A DNA stretch of 7,149 bases, from positions 1 to 7,149 of the forward strand of contig CAYOLQ010000153.1 in assembly GCA_964404825.1 (NCBI GenBank), read 5' to 3'. The translations under genes and the position numbers were made by a program. This DNA comes from JACJXF01 sp964404825 (GTDB taxonomy: Bacteria; Bacteroidota; Bacteroidia; Bacteroidales; GCA-2748055). The notes under the pieces are model-generated. The model did not search any database. It was not told where the DNA came from and worked only from the letters and a program-made list of their open reading frames with translations. Below, piece after piece: positions 1 through 5,750 of this stretch. Each line of letters opens with the position of its first letter. Within the stretch, counting starts at the first letter, position 1.

Positions 1-3000
1 CAAGAATTGATGAAATACTAAATAAACTTTTTGCGGGTACAGATGTAATTTACACAATTACAGATAGAAAAATTATCCTTGCACCGTCATTTTTATCTGA
101 AAATCAACAGCAACAAAATTCAGTTTCAGGTAAGGTAACTGATAAATCTGGTCAGCCTTTACCGGGTGTAACCGTTGTGGTAAAAGGCACTGCCAACGGA
201 ACAGCTACGAATACAGATGGAAATTATTCCTTAAACAATATTCCTGAAAACGCCACTCTGCAATTTTCATTTGTAGGGATGAAAACGCTGGAAGTTGTTG
301 TTGGAAACCAAATCAGTATTAACGTTTCAATGCTGGATGAAACTATTGGGTTAGAAGAAGTCGTTACTATAGGTTATGGTTCGGTAAAAAAGTCAGACCT
401 GACAGGATCTGTTGCATCGGTTAAAGGCAATGATTTAAACGCTTTTTCGGCAGCAAATGTAATGCAGGCTTTATCCGGTCGTGCTGCGGGTGTCGTGGTA
501 AGGCAAACCACAGGAGCACCAGGAACAGCCCAAGGTGTTAGAATAAGAGGTTCAAATTCCATTTTAGGTTCAAATGAACCTCTCTATGTTATTGATGGAT
601 TTCCGTATTCTGGCAGTAATCCTACTGTTTTGAGCAACAATGATATTGAAAGCATCGAAATTTTAAAAGATGCTTCTGCAACTGCAATTTATGGATCACG
701 GGGAGCAAATGGTGTAATAATCATTACTACAAAGCGGGGAAAAGTTGGCAAAACAACAGTAGATATAGAATCAAGCTATGGCATTCAATCCTTAAGAAAA
801 AAGCTTGATTTAATGGATGCTCAGGAATATGCTAAGTTTTATAATATTCAGGCTGCTAACGATAAAGTGACACCTTATTTTACCCAGGACCAAATTAATG
901 GTTTTGGAAAGGGATTTGACTGGCAGGATTTTGTGTTTGTGGAAGCTCCCATCACTGACAATACAGTCACTATTTCAGGTGGCAATGAGGTTACAAAATT
1001 CTCAATTTCTGGTAATTATTTTAATCAGGAAGGAATCATCCCAGGGAGTAATTATGTAAAACAATCCTTGAGGTCAAATCTCTCCCATGATATTAACAAA
1101 GCATTCTCTGTTGAATATGGCGTAACCCTTACGAGAAACAGCAGAGATGCCCGGGACTCCGGAGGAGGGAACAGGGGATCTTCGCTTATAAGTGCAACAA
1201 TTTCAGCACCGCCCACACTGACGCCCTATAATGATGACGGGAGCTACAGGGTATTAGCGACAGCTTATCCTTCAATATCAAGTGTGTTGTATAATCCTTT
1301 GAATTTTATAAATGAGCAGATAATCAATTCTACTGCCAATATTGTTTTGGCAAATGCTGCTATTGTTTTTAAACCAATGGAAGGTTTAACCCTAAAAATA
1401 TTAGGTGGCATTGAAAATAATGATAATCGTTCTGATTCATACACCACACTTAATTTTGTAAGTTCTACCGGTGACGCCAGTGTTTCATCTGCAAATTCAC
1501 AAAGTCTCCTGAATGAAAATACCATAAGTTATATTAAAACATTAGGAGATAAACATACAATTTCTTCTGTAGCAGGGTTCACCTATCAGGACTATACCTT
1601 TAAAACGTTGGGCGGATCGGGCAGAGGATTTCTAAGTGATGTTACGGAATCATACAATCTTCAAGCGGCCGAAATTCCCGGAATTCCTTCATCTGGTTAT
1701 TCAAAAGCGGTTTTACTCTCTTATTTAGGGAGGATAAATTATTCTTTTATGAATAAATACTTGTTCACTGTTAGTTTCAGGGCAGATGGTTCTTCAAAAT
1801 ATAGTGAAGGAGAGAAATGGGGATATTTTCCTTCCGGAGCAATTGCCTGGAAAGTTAAGGAGGAAAATTTTTTGAAAGATGTAAGTTTCATCTCTGATTT
1901 AAAATTCCGGACAAGTTGGGGATTGACTGGTAGTCAGGCTATTGAGGCTTATGCAACACTTAATCAGCTCATCTCAGGAAAAACAGTTTTTGGAGGATCG
2001 CTTTACACCACATTCGCTCCGTCCACTACATTGCCACAGAACTTAAAATGGGAAACCACAGAACAAGCGGATATTGGATTAGATATTGCATTTATAAATA
2101 ACCGGATTCGTTTCTCTGCCGATGCGTATCTCAAAAACACCCGCGATTTATTAAATTCGGTCAGTCTGCCTAGTTCTATGGGATTTACAAACATGAGAAG
2201 AAATATTGGACAGATTCAAAATAAAGGGCTTGAATTCCTTTTGGAGTCTAATATTTTCTCCGGTGATTTTAAATGGGATGTTACTGCAAACATTGCCTTT
2301 AACAGAAGTAAAGTCATTAAATTAAATGAAAATCAAGATATTCTGGCAGGTTTTGTTACACTTTCATTTATCAATGATAATACAAGTATTTTAAGGGAAG
2401 GAGAACCATTCCCTGCATTTTACGGATATTTGAAGGATGGATATGACCAGAATGGTAAAGAGATTTATAAAGATTTGAATAAGGATGGCTTAATCAGCCC
2501 ATTAGACAAGACCATTATCGGAGATCCGAATCCGGATTTTGTCTATGGATTTAATTCAAACATGAATTATAAAAATTTTGAACTTACCATGTTTTTTCAG
2601 GGGACATACGGAAATGACATTTTTAATATGAGTGCTATCGGAAATACGCTCGATTACGGATATATGCTAAATATGCCACGAGAAGTTTTGTATAACCACT
2701 GGACACCTGAAAATCCAAATGCAAAATATCCTGTTATTTCCAGAAGTCTTTCCATGCGGTTCTCTGACCGTATGATTGAAGATGGCTCTTTTCTCAGACT
2801 TAGCAATGTCCGTTTAGGATATAACCTGCCCCTGAAAAATTGGGGAATTGAATGGTTCCGTAATGTTCAGCTTTACGTTAGCGGGCAAAATTTGATTACG
2901 ATGACCAAATATAGCTGGTGGGATCCGGAAGTTAACTCTACAGGGACTGGTAGCACGGTAGGTACTGACTACTATTCTTATCCGGTTGCCAAAAGTTATA

Positions 3001-3026
3001 CTTTCGGTGTTAAAGTAGGTTTTTAA
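1..3026 (+). CDS. SusC/RagA-family TonB-dependent outer-membrane transporter, 5'-partial, with STN domain
   Basis: This is the outer-membrane beta-barrel that imports oligosaccharides captured by its SusD partner, powered by TonB. The frame is open from base 3 (bases 1-2 end the previous codon) to TAA at 3024-3026, giving 1007 visible residues. The GTG at 177 is internal and is not the start. In order: the end of an STN domain (residues 1-30, LNKLFAGTDVIYTI... through KIILAP); a carboxypeptidase-regulatory-like beta-sandwich (about 41-116, VSGKVTDKSGQPLPGVTV); a TonB-box-like stretch EEVVTIGYG (118-126); the plug (about 127-250, with LSGRAAGVVV, VRIRGSNS, PLYVIDGFP, SIEILKDASATAIYGSRGANGV); then the barrel, ending in the typical terminal Phe (FGVKVGF). 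An EF-hand-like loop DLNKDGLISPLD lies at bases 2472-2507. The signal peptide and the first part of STN are missing upstream. The STN domain implies sigma/anti-sigma regulation. The family call is firm; the substrate is unknown. Confidence 0.97.
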   Translation, partial: RIDEILNKLFAGTDVIYTITDRKIILAPSFLSENQQQQNSVSGKVTDKSGQPLPGVTVVVKGTANGTATNTDGNYSLNNIPENATLQFSFVGMKTLEVVVGNQISINVSMLDETIGLEEVVTIGYGSVKKSDLTGSVASVKGNDLNAFSAANVMQALSGRAAGVVVRQTTGAPGTAQGVRIRGSNSILGSNEPLYVIDGFPYSGSNPTVLSNNDIESIEILKDASATAIYGSRGANGVIIITTKRGKVGKTTVDIESSYGIQSLRKKLDLMDAQEYAKFYNIQAANDKVTPYFTQDQINGFGKGFDWQDFVFVEAPITDNTVTISGGNEVTKFSISGNYFNQEGIIPGSNYVKQSLRSNLSHDINKAFSVEYGVTLTRNSRDARDSGGGNRGSSLISATISAPPTLTPYNDDGSYRVLATAYPSISSVLYNPLNFINEQIINSTANIVLANAAIVFKPMEGLTLKILGGIENNDNRSDSYTTLNFVSSTGDASVSSANSQSLLNENTISYIKTLGDKHTISSVAGFTYQDYTFKTLGGSGRGFLSDVTESYNLQAAEIPGIPSSGYSKAVLLSYLGRINYSFMNKYLFTVSFRADGSSKYSEGEKWGYFPSGAIAWKVKEENFLKDVSFISDLKFRTSWGLTGSQAIEAYATLNQLISGKTVFGGSLYTTFAPSTTLPQNLKWETTEQADIGLDIAFINNRIRFSADAYLKNTRDLLNSVSLPSSMGFTNMRRNIGQIQNKGLEFLLESNIFSGDFKWDVTANIAFNRSKVIKLNENQDILAGFVTLSFINDNTSILREGEPFPAFYGYLKDGYDQNGKEIYKDLNKDGLISPLDKTIIGDPNPDFVYGFNSNMNYKNFELTMFFQGTYGNDIFNMSAIGNTLDYGYMLNMPREVLYNHWTPENPNAKYPVISRSLSMRFSDRMIEDGSFLRLSNVRLGYNLPLKNWGIEWFRNVQLYVSGQNLITMTKYSWWDPEVNSTGTGSTVGTDYYSYPVAKSYTFGVKVGF
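3..92 (+). other. STN (secretin/TonB N-terminal) domain, C-terminal part
   Basis: The in-frame translation LNKLFAGTDVIYTI followed by DRKIILAP matches the conserved end of STN domains (pattern L..LL.GT.L.Y....  .I.I). In SusC-type and FecA-type transporters this periplasmic domain contacts a FecR-like anti-sigma factor and passes on the signal that ligand has arrived. A Gln/Asn-rich linker (ENQQQQNSVS) then leads into the carboxypeptidase-regulatory-like domain at base 123. Only the last part of the domain is in the window. The assignment rests on this short stretch, so it is likely but not certain. Confidence 0.75.
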
Positions 3027-3044
3027 TTAATAATACGATAAGCG

Positions 3045-4472
3045 ATGAAAAATATATATATATTGATATTAATTCCCCTGTTCGGCTTGTTTTCATGTGA
3101 GGATTTGCTGGTTGAACAACCCAAATCAATTGCCGAAGAAACGTTCTATAATACACCAAAAGAGGTTGAATCTGCACTTGCTGCAATTTATCTTCCGTAT
3201 AGAGGTCAACAATTCAGGGATTACATGGCCATGATGGAAAGTTATACGGATTATAGTTATGGCCGTGGCAGTTGGGCAAGTAATTCCAATTTTCAGGGAT
3301 TGGATGGAACAAATCAACCCCGTACAGCCACCATGTGGGATGCGTTTTATTTAAGCATCCGGAATGCAAATATAGTTATTGAAAATGTGCCGACTGGCAA
3401 GAATCTGACAGATAACGATAAGGCAAAATATATTGGTGAAGCCAAATTTTTAAGGGCACTGGCCTATTTCTACCTGATACGGAACTGGGGAGGTGTTATC
3501 ATCAGAACGGAGAATAATATGAAGGATATTGAAGTTAAAAGAAGCAGTGCTTCCGAGGTTTACCAGTTAATTGTTGATGACCTGAAATTTGCTGAAGAAA
3601 ATCTTCTGGATAATGCACCAATACCAGGTAAACCATCGAAGTGGGCTGCAAAAACACTCCTTGCTGATGTGTACTTTTTTCATAATAAATACACAGAAGC
3701 GCGTGACAAATCGAAAGAAGTTATTCTGTCTAATAAATATTCCCTGGTATCGGTTTCTGTCCCGAACGATTTCAATAAAATATTCGGACCCGATGTTATA
3801 ACCAGTACTGAAGAGATTTTTTATTTCAAATTTTCAAAAGATCAAAGTTGGCAATTTACAGCCTTTCCTCATCACCCGGGAGCTAAGAAAAAACTTGGTG
3901 ACAATTATTATGGACATTATAGTGATTTGGTTAGTAATAAAGTAATAGCTGAATGGGATAAAAATGATTTCAGGTTTATTTATGGATGGTATCCATACAA
4001 TATCGGACTTGGTGCTAATACAATTTCGAACGGTAAATATACTGATCCAACCGGATATGGTGCTAACAGCAATCCTGTTTACCGGTATGCCGATGTGCTT
4101 TTGCTTTATGCTGAAGCCGATTGCAGAGCATCCGGAACTGTAAGTTCAGATGCCATGGAAAAACTTAACATGGTGCATCGCAGAGCATACGGGAAGAATC
4201 CCACGATTGTGAATACAGAAATAGATTTTAAAATTTCAGATTACAATAAAGACTCTTTCATAGAACTTGTTATTAAGGAAAAAGGGTACGAAACACAGTA
4301 TGAAGGTAAACGCTGGCTCGATTTAAAAAGGACTGGAGAAGTTAAACAACGCATAAAAGCAGCCACCGGTAAAGATGTTGCTGACAAACATCTTCTTTTC
4401 CCAATACCGCCTTCTGAATATAACTTCAATAAGGCTATTGATCCAATTAAGGATCAGAATCCTGGTTATTAG
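3045..4472 (+). CDS. SusD/RagB-family surface glycan-binding lipoprotein
   Basis: This lipoprotein sits as a lid over the SusC barrel and binds the oligosaccharide before import. It is complete at 475 residues, at the short end for the family (commonly about 500-600). The signal peptide is MKNIYILILIPLFGLFS with lipobox LFSC, so the lipidated Cys is residue 18; acidic ED follows it, as in many surface-exported Bacteroidota lipoproteins. Family landmarks are the TPR-like helices (FLRALAYFYLIRNWGGV, about 135-151; KWAAKTLLADVYFFHNKY, 199-216), VYRYADVLLLYAEA (345-358), the EGKRWLDLKRTGE segment (420-432) and the C-terminal end LLFPIPPSEYN...QNPGY. The start follows the susC stop by 18 nt, indicating co-transcription and probably coupled translation. 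There is no Shine-Dalgarno motif, which is usual in this phylum. The ligand cannot be read from the sequence. Confidence 0.97.
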   Translation: MKNIYILILIPLFGLFSCEDLLVEQPKSIAEETFYNTPKEVESALAAIYLPYRGQQFRDYMAMMESYTDYSYGRGSWASNSNFQGLDGTNQPRTATMWDAFYLSIRNANIVIENVPTGKNLTDNDKAKYIGEAKFLRALAYFYLIRNWGGVIIRTENNMKDIEVKRSSASEVYQLIVDDLKFAEENLLDNAPIPGKPSKWAAKTLLADVYFFHNKYTEARDKSKEVILSNKYSLVSVSVPNDFNKIFGPDVITSTEEIFYFKFSKDQSWQFTAFPHHPGAKKKLGDNYYGHYSDLVSNKVIAEWDKNDFRFIYGWYPYNIGLGANTISNGKYTDPTGYGANSNPVYRYADVLLLYAEADCRASGTVSSDAMEKLNMVHRRAYGKNPTIVNTEIDFKISDYNKDSFIELVIKEKGYETQYEGKRWLDLKRTGEVKQRIKAATGKDVADKHLLFPIPPSEYNFNKAIDPIKDQNPGY

Positions 4473-4487
4473 CATTCTACATTATTA

Positions 4488-4526
4488 CAGAACGTGAACC
4501 AAATCTCAGTTTTGGTTCACGTTCTG
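4488..4526 (+). terminator. Perfect 16-bp stem-loop after susD (terminator or mRNA 3'-end/processing hairpin)
   Basis: CAGAACGTGAACCAAA (4488-4503) is the exact reverse complement of TTTGGTTCACGTTCTG (4511-4526), with a 7-nt loop (4504-4510). It begins 15 nt after the susD stop. No T-run follows (the next bases are ATTACCGAAT), so it is not a textbook intrinsic terminator. The structure is certain; the role is inferred. It may end or attenuate transcription, or protect the 3' end of the susCD message so that more susCD than enzyme mRNA accumulates. Confidence 0.6.
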
Positions 4527-4612
4527 ATTACCGAATAGAAAAGTTTGTGTTGCTGATATGCCAAAAACTGGATTGATTTTCAGGTACCGGGAATCAATTA
4601 AGTCGGTAATCA
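4525..4612 (+). repeat. 10-bp perfect inverted repeat enclosing a second hairpin
   Basis: TGATTACCGA (4525-4534) and TCGGTAATCA (4603-4612) are exact reverse complements. Between them ATTGATT (4572-4578) pairs with AATCAAT (4592-4598), extendable with G-T pairs and one C-G pair to about 11 bp (4571-4581 with 4589-4599) around a 7-nt loop. The outer 5' arm shares its first two bases with the 3' arm of the 16-bp hairpin, so the two helices would abut or compete slightly. This could be a folded RNA leader or 3' element, or simply a chance repeat in AT-rich DNA. Confidence 0.45.
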
Positions 4613-4763
4613 AAGGTATATAAAAACTTTGTATTTCATTCGAATTCTGTATTAACTGAGTATCCGGGATTCTGTCATATCCATGAATAATCTTGATGGC
4701 ATAGCTATATACTTTCCCTGGAATAAAATTTTTTTAATAAATAAATTTTTAGAAAATATTGAA

Positions 4764-5595
4764 ATGAGAAATATCAATTTATTAATAATTACTGTATTGT
4801 CATCTTTAAGCTTACTTGCCCAGATGCCTGATAAAAAACTCTGGCAACCTTATTATATCACACCCCGCACCTCAAGTCAGCATATTGATCTTTCAGGCAA
4901 TTGGGAACTGTCTTATCTGGATTCAGCAATACTTGATTTAAGCCAACTTGAAGGCGGGATAGATCCTTTTCAGGCAGAAGTTCCAAATTCAGTTCAATGG
5001 TCGCTGGCGAAGGCCGGAAAACTGCCTCACCCTTATTATAACAAAAATACTGATCTTTATAAATGGGTTGACGAAAAAGTCTGGTACTATCGTAAAAATG
5101 TGGAATTACCAGATAATACCGCAGGCAAATTGGTATTTCTGTGTTTCGATGGCATTGATTATTTCTCAAAGATATGGATTAACGGCGTTTTGATGGGTTC
5201 CCATGAAGGTATGTTTGGAGGACCGGCCATCGAAATCAGCAAGTTTATAAAACAAACCGACACAAATGAAATTGTTGTTGAAGTTAAGGCTGGTAACTGG
5301 GGTAATAAAGGGAAATATAAGCCAGCTAAAACAGGCACGGTGATCAGGCCTTGGCTCGTTGGTGGGGGCAACGGAGTTGAAATGTTTTTTCCTATGGGAA
5401 TATGGCGTGGTATCCGGCTCGAAATATGTAACAAAAATCATATTGAACGCCCGTTTCTTGTAACAAAATCCATAGAAGGAAAAACAGCTGAGTTGGATTT
5501 GTCCTTTGAGGTCTTTATTAACAGTCACTCCCTTCTTTATGAAATTCATCCAACCGGTGATGTACAGCTCAACACGAAGGGTGACCAAAAGCGAT
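4764..5595 (+). CDS. Secreted GH2 (beta-mannosidase-type) glycoside hydrolase, N-terminal part up to the assembly gap
   Basis: This encodes residues 1-277 of an exo-acting family 2 glycosidase. The start at 4764 is chosen over the in-frame ATG at 4683 because it places a signal peptide (MRNINLLIITVLSSLSLLAQ, cleavage likely near residue 19-20) at the N-terminus; the upstream ATG would bury it behind 27 unlikely residues. An AT-rich leader precedes 4764. The GH2 N-terminal jelly-roll, which helps shape the active site, spans about 43-222: IDLSGNWELSYLDS, VPNSVQWSLAKAG, WVDEKVWYYRKN, LCFDGIDYFSKIWING (the typical 'F.GiD..a.vwlNG' segment), HEGMFGGPAIEIS, and PMGIWRGIRLE at its end. An Ig-like domain begins near 228 and runs into the Ns. 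As written, the frame meets TAA at 5751-5753 beyond the gap. That stop is an artefact of the duplicated 55 bases, and the gene continues as the CDS starting at 5696. Confidence 0.9.
5541..5595 (+). repeat. 55-bp direct repeat, left copy (assembly overlap)
   Basis: The 55 bases abutting the left side of the N run begin GAAATTCATC and end AAAAGCGAT. They recur without mismatch at 5696-5750, abutting the right side of the Ns. Both copies read in the enzyme's own frame (E-I-H-P-T-G-D-V ... G-D-Q-K-R). An exact repeat at both contig ends, of a length that equals a common assembler k-mer, is what unmerged overlapping contigs look like. Confidence 0.95.
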
Positions 5596-5695
5596 NNNNN
5601 NNNNNNNNNNNNNNNNNNNNNNNNNNNNNNNNNNNNNNNNNNNNNNNNNNNNNNNNNNNNNNNNNNNNNNNNNNNNNNNNNNNNNNNNNNNNNNN
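5596..5695. other. 100-N scaffold gap, probably zero real length
   Basis: Exactly 100 Ns, a conventional placeholder for a gap of unknown size. Identical 55-bp flanks and the reading-frame behaviour suggest that nothing is missing: deleting the Ns and one flank copy (155 bases) gives an open, domain-consistent GH2 frame. Confidence 0.9.
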
Positions 5696-5750
5696 GAAAT
5701 TCATCCAACCGGTGATGTACAGCTCAACACGAAGGGTGACCAAAAGCGAT
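5696..5750 (+). repeat. 55-bp direct repeat, right copy (assembly overlap)
   Basis: Identical to 5541-5595. In the true sequence only one copy is expected, and base 5595 should be followed directly by base 5751. The joined codon is then TTA (Leu), continuing as I-S-Q-F-E-A-K-L. Confidence 0.95.

Larger units (their letters stand above)
4473..4763. other. Non-coding spacer between susD and the GH2 gene, with nested inverted repeats
   Basis: This 291-nt spacer is far longer than the 18-nt susC-susD gap and codes for nothing I can support. Its first half is rich in inverted repeats: a perfect 16-bp hairpin (4488-4526), a 10-bp inverted repeat (4525-4534 with 4603-4612) and an imperfect hairpin inside it (4571-4599). 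Its second half becomes very AT-rich just before the GH2 start (4728-4763), as is usual for Bacteroidota leaders. I found no complete Bacteroidota promoter (TTTG, about 19-21 nt, TAnnTTTG). The nearest partial match is AAACTTTG at 4624-4631, without a -33 element. Whether the GH2 gene has its own promoter or depends on read-through is open. Confidence 0.7.

Noticed and set aside
4624..4631. AAACTTTG as the -7 element of a GH2 promoter
   Set aside because: It lacks the T of TAnnTTTG, and no TTTG lies about 19-21 nt upstream. Such partial matches are expected in AT-rich spacers.
4638..4645. The palindrome ATTCGAAT as an operator
   Set aside because: An 8-bp palindrome is common by chance, and no second copy or flanking promoter supports it.
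4858..5169. Antisense reading frames across the GH2 gene (also 5159-5434, 6090-6362, 6374-6583)
   Set aside because: They lie opposite a strongly supported coding frame, have no recognisable domains, and look like chance open frames.
5541..5750. A real tandem repeat or the target duplication of an inserted element hidden by the Ns
   Set aside because: Both copies abut the Ns exactly, are coding in the same frame, and merge into a normal GH2 domain. Nothing resembling element ends is visible. It cannot be excluded without reads.
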